Part shown: piece after piece, positions 13,726 to 20,380 of the stretch
Position numbering within the stretch: position 1 is the stretch's first letter
How the letters are laid out: every line of letters begins with the position of its first letter
Assembly (NCBI GenBank): GCA_958433005.1
Contig: CAUAWV010000033.1
Coordinates: 1-26,181, forward strand
Source of the DNA: an uncultured Collinsella sp.
GTDB taxonomy: Bacteria > Actinomycetota > Coriobacteriia > Coriobacteriales > Coriobacteriaceae
Length of the DNA stretch: 26,181 nt
Direction of reading: 5' to 3'
Notes under the pieces: generated by a model
The model's input: the letters and a program-made list of their open reading frames with translations, nothing else
Databases searched by the model: none
Told to the model about the DNA's origin: nothing
Position numbers and translations under genes: made by a program

Positions 13726-15672
13726 CTAGAACGTTCCGCCGCCGCCTCCGCCGGCACCGCCGCCTCCGCCGCCCGAGAAGCCACCGCCTCCGCCGCCGCT
13801 CGAGCTGTCGGAACTCGAAGCCAGCTCGCGGATGGTCTCGTGATACACATCGTTGAACGAATCGAGCGGAGACTCGTTGCCGTAGTGATGGTAATACCAC
13901 CAGTAGCAGGGGTAGTTGTCGTAGAAATCGTCGCTATTGCGCAGGTCCGCAGGCACTGCCTCGGCCAGCTGTCGCAGCACTTCTTTCGAAACGCCCAGCG
14001 CCACGCCCATCACCAGCAGTTTGTTCCACAAGATCAGGTCGCTGGGGATGGCCTCCTTCAGGCGCGTAAAGTCCTCGAGCCAATGCTTGAGCGCCTTGCA
14101 GCGAGCCGCCACCTCGGCGCCCTCCGGCGTGTAACGGCGGAAGGTGCAGCTCAGGACAAAACCCACAATCGTGACGGGGATCGAGATCATAGCGGCACCG
14201 ACGTTGGCGTCCGCAAAGTCGGTATAGAACAGAGAACCCAAAATGCCAAAGACAATGATGATGCCGAGAACCAGGCCGGCCACCATCGCGATAGTGCCAT
14301 CCGATGCGATAAACTCGCGCTCCTCCAGCTTGCCCTTAACCGTGCTCTGATAGTCCTCGAGCTTGTCGCCAACAGATTCAGTACGCTCGCTGGCATACTC
14401 CTCCAGCTCGCTAAACGTGCGCGAACGGACGCCGTCTTTATCGGGCTTAACGCCAGCGAAGAAGACCTTGAGCACGTCGCGATCGATGCCGTCCTTCTTG
14501 GCAGCCTTCCAGGCCTCGTCGGTCACTGTGATGCGATACGTCCGCTCCTCTTTTTCGCGACGGAGCAGACCCTTCTTCTTGGTCTCGGTCGCTTCTTCTA
14601 GCTTGATCACGCGGTCGTCGGTCAGCTTCATCAGCGTGGCGATATATGCCTGATCGGGCACGTCGTTCCAGCTCATAAGAGCTGCAAGCACCGCGGGATG
14701 GTCGGCCGAGGGCACGTCGCGGAAGTATTCATCTTGGAAAAGCGGCTTTGGCTTGCGACGGCGCAGCTTGAGCACGACGATTACGCCGGTAAAGGTCACC
14801 GCCGCGACAACACTTACCGCGGCAAGCGTATTTGCGATCATGCGGGCGCGGGCGCGGCGGGCGTTGGCCTCCTCGGCCCATGTCTTCTCCTCGCTCAGGA
14901 TTGTCGGCATGCGCTCCTCGCTCGAGGCGGAAAGTCCTGGCACCCAGTCGCTGGGGAAGGCGATGCGCGCCTCGGCAAATTCGCCCTCGTGCACGCACGG
15001 AATGGTGTAGGTGACCATGGGTTTGTCCGCATCGAGCGATACGTCGCCCGTCAGCGGGCCGTGGCCCCATGCGCGGAAGTTATCGCCCTTGCTCGCTGGC
15101 GTTCCGATGGCACCGTCCGCGAAGTAAACTTCCATCTCGACGTCGTCGGAATTCGCAGACCAGCCGTCACCCACGAACTTCCAGTAGAGCTCGGCGGTAT
15201 CGGCCCAGTTCATAACCGCACCGGTCATGGTGTAGCTCACGTAATAGATCGCGCTGTCGTCGCTCTCGTGGGGGCTGAAAACCTTGATCCTTACGCTGCC
15301 GTCGGACTGCTCAACCGTATAGACGCCGCTGTCGCCTTTGTTTGCATAGTCGACCCTGCTAAACGCGGCATCGTCTTCCTCGACGCTCAGCACATCGACG
15401 CCCGCCGTGCCGCCCTGCTGGTTGGTGCCCGTATTGATATCCCAATACACGCCGTTGATATCGTCGTCGAAATCAAACTGGCGTCCCTCGACAACGGTCA
15501 GCGATCCATCGGCTTCGACCGTGGCACCGATATAGGTTTGGGTCATGGAGTAGCCGTCGGCGTGCGCGGCGGCAGGCAGTAGCAACAACGCAAGCGCGAC
15601 GAGTGCGCAGACGGAAGCGAATCGCGCAAACAGGTGGCGCTGCCGACAGGTCTTGGCAACGGGGGCGTTCAT
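13726..15672 (-). CDS. DUF2207 domain-containing membrane protein with Gly-rich tail
   Basis: A 648-residue exported membrane protein of the DUF2207 (YciQ-like) family, whose role is not established. It has a signal peptide (hydrophobic 19-34, likely cleavage after AHA at 38), an extracellular beta-rich DUF2207 domain (about 39-270), a membrane helix (about 279-303) ending in KLRRRKPKP, a cytoplasmic segment, and two more helices (about 460-483 and 492-511). A cytoplasmic helical region and an aromatic patch (CYWWYYHHYG) precede a Ser/Gly tail that is almost pure glycine, typical of the family. I chose ATG 15672 because AGGA lies 7 nt upstream and the signal peptide then starts properly; an upstream ATG at 15708 lacks a site. 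Monocistronic, with its own terminator. Confidence 0.9.
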   Translation of the reverse strand: MNAPVAKTCRQRHLFARFASVCALVALALLLLPAAAHADGYSMTQTYIGATVEADGSLTVVEGRQFDFDDDINGVYWDINTGTNQQGGTAGVDVLSVEEDDAAFSRVDYANKGDSGVYTVEQSDGSVRIKVFSPHESDDSAIYYVSYTMTGAVMNWADTAELYWKFVGDGWSANSDDVEMEVYFADGAIGTPASKGDNFRAWGHGPLTGDVSLDADKPMVTYTIPCVHEGEFAEARIAFPSDWVPGLSASSEERMPTILSEEKTWAEEANARRARARMIANTLAAVSVVAAVTFTGVIVVLKLRRRKPKPLFQDEYFRDVPSADHPAVLAALMSWNDVPDQAYIATLMKLTDDRVIKLEEATETKKKGLLRREKEERTYRITVTDEAWKAAKKDGIDRDVLKVFFAGVKPDKDGVRSRTFSELEEYASERTESVGDKLEDYQSTVKGKLEEREFIASDGTIAMVAGLVLGIIIVFGILGSLFYTDFADANVGAAMISIPVTIVGFVLSCTFRRYTPEGAEVAARCKALKHWLEDFTRLKEAIPSDLILWNKLLVMGVALGVSKEVLRQLAEAVPADLRNSDDFYDNYPCYWWYYHHYGNESPLDSFNDVYHETIRELASSSDSSSGGGGGGFSGGGGGGAGGGGGGTF

Positions 15673-15796
15673 AGGCACATCCTTTGTCTGTGATACCAGT
15701 AGCGTCATTGTCCCACGTTTGCGGGTTCATGTGACGAACATCTAGGTCAGCGGAGTGTCAAAACGGGACAAAAGTCACGCCCGCACCCCGGCAGTT

Positions 15797-15842
15797 AGTC
15801 ATTGGGGACGTTCTTAAATGACTAGTCATTAGGGACACTCCT
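15797..15842. repeat. Palindromic AGTCATT repeat, one full and one partial unit
   Basis: The full unit (15797-15823) begins AGTCATT, contains GGGGACGTTCTT and ends AATGACT. A second unit starts immediately with AGTCATT AGGGACACTCC. The reverse complement of the first unit matches 13634-13652. Confidence 0.6.
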
Positions 15843-16016
15843 TGGCATGGCCCGCGCCAGCAATAGATACCACTTCACAGCACCGTCACAGGTGTAGCGG
15901 CTTTGTGTGGGCGCGGCACGCGCTGATTGAGCCGCCAACCGAGGGGCATAAAGCATTTGAGCGAAAACGGTTGCCCCTTTCCCGTTCGCTCGAGGATCAT
16001 GTCCCCCTTTTCCGCG

Positions 16017-16060
16017 GAAACCCCGGCAGTTGCGAAGAGCTGCCGGGGTTTCTGTCGTTT
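16017..16060 (+). terminator. Strong terminator with no gene in front of it
   Basis: GAAACCCCGGCAG pairs perfectly with CTGCCGGGGTTTC (13 bp, 10-nt loop) and is followed by TGTCGTTT. No plus-strand gene ends upstream, which suggests either a small transcript from 15850-16050 or a boundary protecting gluQ. Confidence 0.75.
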
Positions 16061-16176
16061 GAGAGGTTGGGCTGGCGGGCGGCGATCGAGCTGTCGAGCC
16101 GGTGGTTCGACACGCGCAACGCGCGGCCTCGGCAACTTGCAGGCCACGGCAACGTCTCCCCCACCGCGCCCCGCGC

Positions 16177-16182
16177 TATACT
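16177..16182 (+). promoter_or_regulatory. -10 element placed for a leaderless gluQ transcript
   Basis: TATACT ends 7 nt before the gluQ ATG, so transcription would start at or next to the A of the start codon. No Shine-Dalgarno sequence is present between them. Confidence 0.55.
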
Positions 16183-16189
16183 CGTCCGC

Positions 16190-17191
16190 ATGGATATCAA
16201 CGCACGCAACATAGCAACACCCGCCGCGGTCGCACCGGCAACGGCAGTGCCCACCCCCGTCGTGGGCCGCTTTGCCCCGTCGCCCTCGGGCCGCATGCAC
16301 CTGGGCAACGTGTTCAGTTGCTTGTGCGCGTGGCTTTCGGCCCGCAGCCAGGGCGGCAGCATCGTGTTGCGCATCGAGGACCTCGACGATCGCTGCAAGC
16401 GACCGGAGCTTGCCGTTCAACTGATTGACGACTTGGCCTGGCTGGGGCTCGAGTGGGACGAAGGCCCCTACTATCAGCACGATCGCCTAGACCTGTACGA
16501 AGCCGCCTTGCGCCAGCTGCAAGACGCCGGCCTCACCTATCCCTGCTTTTGCACGCGCGCCGAGCTCCACGCCGCAAGCGCGCCGCACGCCAGCGACGGC
16601 ACGCCCATCTACCGCGGCGCCTGCCGCGCTCTTTCTGCCGAAGAAGTTGCACGCCGCAGTGCTCTGCGCGCCCCGGCCACACGCCTGCGCGTGCCCGCCG
16701 TCGATGACCTCGCCGACGACGTGGTCGAATTTGTTGACCGCACGTACGGCGCCCAATGCGAGGCGCTCGCCACCGAGTGTGGCGACTTTTTGGTGCGCCG
16801 CAGCGACGGCGTATTTGCCTATCAGCTAGCCGTAGTGGTCGACGACGCCGCCATGGGCGTCACCGAGGTCGTGCGCGGATGCGATCTGCTGGGCTCCACG
16901 CCCCGCCAGATTTACCTGCAGCATCTGCTGGAACTGCCCACGCCGCACTACGCGCACATTCCGCTGCTCATGTCGCCGGACGGTCGCCGCCTTTCCAAGC
17001 GCGACCGCGATCTGGACCTAGGCGAACTACGCGCCCGCTTTGGCATACCCGAGGCACTGCTGGGATGGCTCGCCGGGCAAACGGGCATCGCGCCGGACAC
17101 CACACCGCGCTCTGCCGAGCAGCTGGCCGAGCACTTTAGCTGGGACGTCATCCGCGCACACCGCGAGAACATCACCGTAATGGCCGAGTAG
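16190..17191 (+). CDS. gluQ: Glutamyl-Q tRNA(Asp) synthetase
   Basis: GluQ activates glutamate and attaches it to queuosine at position 34 of tRNA(Asp). It is a truncated paralogue of glutamyl-tRNA synthetase without the anticodon-binding half. Here the 333-residue product has VGRFAPSPSGRMHLGN (25-40, HIGH-type motif), RIEDLDDR, the zinc ligands specific to GluQ (Cys119-x-Cys121, Tyr141-x3-Cys145) and RLSKRD (267-272, KMSKS-type motif). It ends soon after the catalytic core (the region with LGELRARFGIPEALLGWLAG). I place the start at ATG 16190 because a -10 box lies just in front; a long N-terminal extension in the same frame is not credible. The first ~24 residues are Ala/Thr/Pro-rich and dispensable-looking. 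Monocistronic. Confidence 0.92.
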   Translation: MDINARNIATPAAVAPATAVPTPVVGRFAPSPSGRMHLGNVFSCLCAWLSARSQGGSIVLRIEDLDDRCKRPELAVQLIDDLAWLGLEWDEGPYYQHDRLDLYEAALRQLQDAGLTYPCFCTRAELHAASAPHASDGTPIYRGACRALSAEEVARRSALRAPATRLRVPAVDDLADDVVEFVDRTYGAQCEALATECGDFLVRRSDGVFAYQLAVVVDDAAMGVTEVVRGCDLLGSTPRQIYLQHLLELPTPHYAHIPLLMSPDGRRLSKRDRDLDLGELRARFGIPEALLGWLAGQTGIAPDTTPRSAEQLAEHFSWDVIRAHRENITVMAE

Positions 17192-17246
17192 TCAAATACG
17201 CCCCGCCCCCTCGCCCCCCCCTTCAACGAGGACATAATTCTGCGTC

Positions 17247-17275
17247 TTGTTATGTACGGAATAATTCCGTACAAT
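17247..17275 (+). promoter_or_regulatory. Promoter of the DUF1778-GNAT toxin-antitoxin operon
   Basis: TTGTTA (17247-17252) and TACAAT (17270-17275) are separated by exactly 17 bp. The spacer is filled by a palindromic operator. The start codon is 22 nt downstream of the -10 box. Confidence 0.78.
17253..17273. promoter_or_regulatory. Operator palindrome of the DUF1778-GNAT operon
   Basis: A perfect 21-nt dyad with half-site TGTACGGAAT and a single central base. It spans the whole promoter spacer and the first four bases of the -10 box. It is the expected binding site of the ribbon-helix-helix antitoxin, alone or with the toxin. Confidence 0.75.
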
Positions 17276-17296
17276 TGTGCAAAGGAGGTTTTTGCT

Positions 17297-17563
17297 ATGC
17301 CAACGATTGAGAAACAACGCCGTATGGATCTAAGGTTGACCGAACGTCAACGCCTTACTTACGAGCGCGCTGCGGCCTTGCGCGGGCAAACTCTCACCCA
17401 ATGGGCCACAGCCCACCTTGACGAGAGCTCCGCACGTGATATCGCCGAGGCATCAACAACCTATCTTTCTCCTGATGGTTTCGATGCATTTTGCGAAATG
17501 CTCGATTCCCCCATGCCCCAAGCCGCAAAAGCGCTGCTTGACCGTAAAGCGGTTTGGGAATGA
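17297..17563 (+). CDS. DUF1778 antitoxin (TacA-like, ribbon-helix-helix)
   Basis: An 88-residue antitoxin of the DUF1778 family. These proteins have an N-terminal ribbon-helix-helix DNA-binding part (here KQRRMDLRLTERQRLTYERAAALRGQTLTQWATAHL) and a C-terminal tail that blocks the acetyl-CoA site of the GNAT toxin. The start ATG at 17297 follows AAAGGAGG at good spacing; an ATG 15 codons upstream falls inside the operator and is rejected. The TGA overlaps the toxin ATG (ATGA), so the two are translationally coupled. Autorepression through the palindrome at 17253-17273 is inferred. Confidence 0.9.
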   Translation: MPTIEKQRRMDLRLTERQRLTYERAAALRGQTLTQWATAHLDESSARDIAEASTTYLSPDGFDAFCEMLDSPMPQAAKALLDRKAVWE

Positions 17564-18033
17564 GCACATTTACCAAGCCCGTTCAACTCCCCGTTGACCA
17601 AGGCATCGAGGCTTTCCACTGCGGAAATACTCTTGTAGACGGATGGGCTAAAAACAGATCAGCCTCGGCGCGAAGAAGAGGATCAGCAGTTATATACGCA
17701 TCGTATTGCGACGGCGCAGTCGCTGGGTTTTATACGTTGTGCACGCACTCCGTGGCTCGCGAAAATGTTGATGGAGGATGGTTCGTGCGAAACTCCCCCT
17801 CCCAAGTCCCCACAGTGCTGCTTGGAATGATGGGGGTCGATGAGAAGTTCAAGGGGCTTGGTCTTGGAGCTTCACTGCTCAAAGATGCCATCGAGAACGC
17901 CTTGAAAATTTCTGCCCTAGCAGGAGCGCGAGCTTTAGTTGTCGATCCAGTAGATGATGAGGCGGCAGCATTCTATGAACATTTTGGCTTCGCCACCCTA
18001 CCGGGCACCAACCGAATGGCGCTGAAACTTTAG
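17560..18033 (+). CDS. GNAT-family acetyltransferase toxin (TacT/AtaT-like)
   Basis: A 157-residue GNAT toxin. Members acetylate the amino group of charged tRNAs and block translation. The pattern is complete: an N-terminal FHCGNTLVDGWAKNRSA region (the family's F-x-C/S-G-x3-L-D-x-W/F pattern), PTVLLGMMGVDEKFKGLGLGASLLKDA (motif A with the acetyl-CoA loop KGLGLG), GARALVVDPVDDEAAAFYEHFGF (Tyr as catalytic residue, in AFYEHFGF) and a closing MALKL strand. ATG 17560 overlaps the antitoxin stop by 4 bases. The module is somewhat less GC-rich than its neighbours, as expected for a mobile accessory gene pair. Which tRNA it modifies is not predictable here. Confidence 0.9.
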   Translation: MSTFTKPVQLPVDQGIEAFHCGNTLVDGWAKNRSASARRRGSAVIYASYCDGAVAGFYTLCTHSVARENVDGGWFVRNSPSQVPTVLLGMMGVDEKFKGLGLGASLLKDAIENALKISALAGARALVVDPVDDEAAAFYEHFGFATLPGTNRMALKL

Positions 18034-18073
18034 ATCGTCGGGCGACATCTCCTCCAGCTCCCAGTATGCCCTA

Positions 18074-18117
18074 AGTTACCCTACAAATAAAGATTACTAC
18101 TGAAATGTAGGGTAACT
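18074..18117. repeat. 12-bp perfect inverted repeat between converging genes
   Basis: AGTTACCCTACA pairs with TGTAGGGTAACT across a 20-nt AT-rich loop. It lies between the GNAT toxin gene and the broken phosphoesterase. There is no T run on either side, so it is not a standard terminator. Confidence 0.55.
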
Positions 18118-18155
18118 ACCCAAGGTATCGTATGAAGTTCTCGCTATTCCCACCC

Positions 18156-18880
18156 CTACGCAACATCCCAGGGCTGGAGTTCGTCGCCCAGGCGAACGAT
18201 GCAGTCGTAGAGCACGGTATGGCGCTCGGCCGGGCTGGCATCCCGATGGAAATGCCCGTAATACCAGCGCTTGTAGTCCAAGCGATCTTCCAGCTCATCG
18301 AAAAATGCCGTAAGCCGATCAACGGCGGGGTAATTCCAGCCGGACGCCGGATAGAACGTGGACGAAAGCATGCGCGTGGAGCAGTGTGGGTGATTACGTA
18401 GTCGACCTTCCAGCCCACGCTGCCGAGCTTTGTCCGTGCCTCCTCAAAGTTGCGCTCGTCCGGCAGCTCCTGCGGCCACCAGCTGGAATACGGTATGCAG
18501 TATTCCTTGTCAACACTCGTGGCACCGCCCATGGTAAAGATCGTTGAGCCATCGAGTTCAAAAACCTCGCCGCGCGTCAGGCGCCGTACGGGAGAGGTAT
18601 CCGACAGGCGCTGCGTCAGCCCACCGTGCCACAACTCCATGGGTCGCTCCGCCCAGTGATCGAAACGCTCGTGGTTGCCGTCGATGAACAGCACGGTATA
18701 GGGGCGCGACTCCAGCCAAGCGATGTCGGCGCATTCCTCGGCAGAGAAATCCCACAGAAAGCCAAAGTCGCCCGCGATGATGAGATAGTCGTCGCTCGTC
18801 AAACTATCCCCAAGATCCCAGTCGCGCAGCTTTTGCATGTCGACGCCGCCGTGAATATCGCCCGTCACATAGACCGTCAT
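18156..18880 (-). pseudogene. Metallophosphoesterase broken by a 1-nt deletion
   Basis: The reading frame begins as a calcineurin-like phosphoesterase: GDIHGG (first metal motif), IIAGDFGFLW, FIDGNHERFD (GNHE motif), MGGATSVDKEY and DYVITHT (third His motif). Just after DYVITHT the protein turns to nonsense (PRSIRRPAG...). The correct continuation is in another frame, from about 18384 to 18156, and contains WNYPAVDRL, RLDYKRWYYGHFHRD (the GHxH motif) and the end LGDELQPWDVA. Adding one C at about 18384/18385 on the coding strand (CACACTGC to CACACCTGC) joins the two halves in frame as THTCSTRMLSS. Start ATG 18880 was chosen, with the first metal motif close behind. Without the GHxH motif the first-frame product should be inactive. 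A sequencing error is the alternative. Confidence 0.82.
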
Positions 18881-18965
18881 CGGATCACCACTTCCCTGTA
18901 AGTCGCTAGCCCGCATTCTGCACGATCACTAAGCCAACCGTTCCAGCCCTTCCATCCCTTAGGGC

Positions 18966-19205
18966 TTACCCCTCGTTCTTCCATCCAAACGGGTCAAGCA
19001 CCCAAAAAACCAGATCGAGCGCGCTGCCGGTCATCATGGCGCCGGCAAGGGCCATGCAAATGTGTAGAGAGACGGCACTTCGGAGCACGTCGAACGGCCC
19101 CAGAACAGCCAGCAGCGCGACCGCTGCGCCGGCAAGGCACAGCACGAGGCACGGCCCCGCGTCCTTGACGTACTTCTTTGCGAGATGCTTGGTGTTGTCA
19201 CTCAT
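18966..19205 (-). CDS. Small two-helix membrane protein, unknown
   Basis: A 79-residue protein with a short basic N-terminus (NTKHLAKKYVKDAG), a membrane helix (PCLVLCLAGAAVALLAVLG) and a second one (ICMALAGAMMTGSALDLVFWVL) before a short tail FGWKNEG. I recognise no family. AAGGAG lies 11 nt before the chosen ATG at 19205, which is long spacing; an in-frame ATG at 19241, with weaker GGCGGC upstream, would add residues without helix character. Its role is unknown. Confidence 0.55.
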   Translation of the reverse strand: MSDNTKHLAKKYVKDAGPCLVLCLAGAAVALLAVLGPFDVLRSAVSLHICMALAGAMMTGSALDLVFWVLDPFGWKNEG

Positions 19206-19364
19206 TACTATCGAGCTCCTTAGAGGGTCGTTGTTCAGGTACATGCCGCCACGGCAGAGCAGGGCGACAGGGTAAGTGTCACATGTCGTGCGGACATCAA
19301 TGAAGAAACCGCCTGCTCGACCAACCCTTGACGCCGTTTTGCACCGGCACCCCATCCCCCGCTA

Positions 19365-19550
19365 TCGAGGTCTAATACTTTTCCCGAGAAGTGAACGGCT
19401 GATTTTGGACCCCTGAAACATCCGCATTTTTCGGCCGCAAAATCGCAGGATTTCAGCACCGAAACCGCAGGAAACGACACGCTCAAAGTGTCGATGCTTC
19501 GGCGGTCCGATTTAGCTCGTTCACTTCTCCGGAAAAGTATTAGACCTTGA
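19365..19550. repeat. 186-bp element bounded by 33-nt inverted repeats
   Basis: The arms 19365-19397 and 19518-19550 are reverse complements with only 2 mismatches in 33; the shared core includes AGGTCTAATACTTTTCC and GAGAAGTGAACG. Pairing continues inward less exactly to GGACC (19411) and GGTCC (19504). Inside is a short hairpin (CGACAC / GTGTCG) and two CGCAGGA direct repeats. There is no transposase frame. A non-autonomous mobile element or a large structured RNA is possible. Confidence 0.7.
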
Positions 19551-19638
19551 TTCTTTGCTGCCCCGAGGGTGCGGCGCTTCCTTCTCTGGAACCCTCACTA
19601 GCACTGGCACCCCTAGCCGCTGCGACCGCAGGCATGCC

Positions 19639-19644
19639 TATAAT
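19639..19644 (+). promoter_or_regulatory. -10 element upstream of the 19679 gene
   Basis: A perfect TATAAT, 34 nt before the start codon. No recognisable -35 precedes it. Confidence 0.5.
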
Positions 19645-19678
19645 GAGACATGTTTCCTAATGAGAAAGGAATCCAGCT

Positions 19679-20359
19679 ATGAACGAAGCCAGGCTCGCCG
19701 ATTTGAACGAAATCCAGGACTTTTTCAACCGTGTCGACAGGCCCTCTGTCGAGCCGATAGGCGTCAAAGACTTTATTGGTTGGTACAACAATCCCTACAA
19801 AAATGATTCCAATAGGACAGTAGATGACCAGGCCAATGTGCTTGGTCAAACCGTACGCAGCCTAAATTGCCTTAATGAAGACAGGCTTATGGAGATGAAA
19901 TCTGCCCTGAAAGAAGGCAGGTGGAATGAATGGCTTAAAAACAATGGTATAAAAGCATCACCGGAAGATGCTGTTTTCTACCTTGCGCTTAAACACCGCA
20001 CCGACAGCCAAGGGCATTACCGCTTTTACTTCGACAAAGATTCGGTTGCAGAAATCGATGCCTTTAATCCTTTCAAGGACAATACGACTGTTTTAGATCA
20101 GCAGTGGCATGTGCTCATCTCCCTGCTTGCGTTCCGTGACGTCGCCCATGCCCTAAGCAACGAGTGGCACGAATGCCATTGCCTATACCAGCACATTAAA
20201 GACTGGGACAAAGGTGACTTGAACGCCCTGGAACTGCGATTCAGCCGTTATGCCTCCGGCACCATTGAACTTCAACTTAGATCAAAGGGTAAAAATTGGC
20301 AACGGCAGCCCTCTTCGGCGATGAACGAATGGCTTAGGGTAGCGCTGTGCAGGCCGTAG
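19679..20359 (+). CDS. Hypothetical protein, AT-richer than its surroundings
   Basis: I do not recognise this 226-residue protein. It is soluble, without signal peptide or membrane helix, and rich in Trp, Asn, Asp and His. Features visible are an N-terminal acidic helix (ADLNEIQDFFNRV), FIGWYNNPYKND, MKSALKEGRWNEWLKNNGI, AFRDVAHALSNEWHECHCLYQHIKDW with closely spaced His/Cys/Glu (a possible but unproven metal site), and a C-terminal strand-rich part. The start ATG has AAAGGA 8 nt upstream and a TATAAT before that. Base composition and codon choice (many AAA, AAT, GAA) are clearly less GC-rich than in the neighbours, suggesting recent transfer. It lies right after the inverted-repeat element. 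Confidence 0.75.
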   Translation: MNEARLADLNEIQDFFNRVDRPSVEPIGVKDFIGWYNNPYKNDSNRTVDDQANVLGQTVRSLNCLNEDRLMEMKSALKEGRWNEWLKNNGIKASPEDAVFYLALKHRTDSQGHYRFYFDKDSVAEIDAFNPFKDNTTVLDQQWHVLISLLAFRDVAHALSNEWHECHCLYQHIKDWDKGDLNALELRFSRYASGTIELQLRSKGKNWQRQPSSAMNEWLRVALCRP

Positions 20360-20380
20360 GAGAACTAATCGCCCACCAAC

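Larger units (their letters stand above)
15673..16189. other. 517-bp gap between the DUF2207 gene and gluQ
   Basis: The first part should hold the promoter of the minus-strand DUF2207 gene; a TTGACA is visible on the minus strand but has no matching -10. Then come the palindromic repeat (15797-15842), a stretch with mutually exclusive pairings (15940-16000), a perfect plus-strand terminator (16017-16052) and the -10 box of gluQ. A reading frame in phase with gluQ extends through the whole region but crosses the terminator and resembles no protein. Confidence 0.55.
19206..19678. other. 473-bp gap dominated by an inverted-repeat element
   Basis: Apart from the element at 19365-19550 and the promoter of the next gene (TATAAT, 19639-19644), I see no supported gene. 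Reading frames on both strands are short, begin without ribosome binding sites and run through the repeat arms. Confidence 0.55.

Noticed and set aside
13726..13800. Possible triplet-repeat tract (GCC/CCG) as a phase-variable repeat
   Set aside because: It encodes the Gly-rich tail of the DUF2207 protein, common in the family; codons vary, so slippage is not clearly indicated.
15757..15762. TTGACA on the minus strand upstream of the DUF2207 gene as a promoter
   Set aside because: No -10 box is found at 16-18 nt spacing.
15842..16189. N-terminal extension of the gluQ frame giving a 449-residue protein
   Set aside because: It crosses a perfect terminator hairpin and resembles nothing; the GluQ family begins close to the GRFAPSPSG motif.
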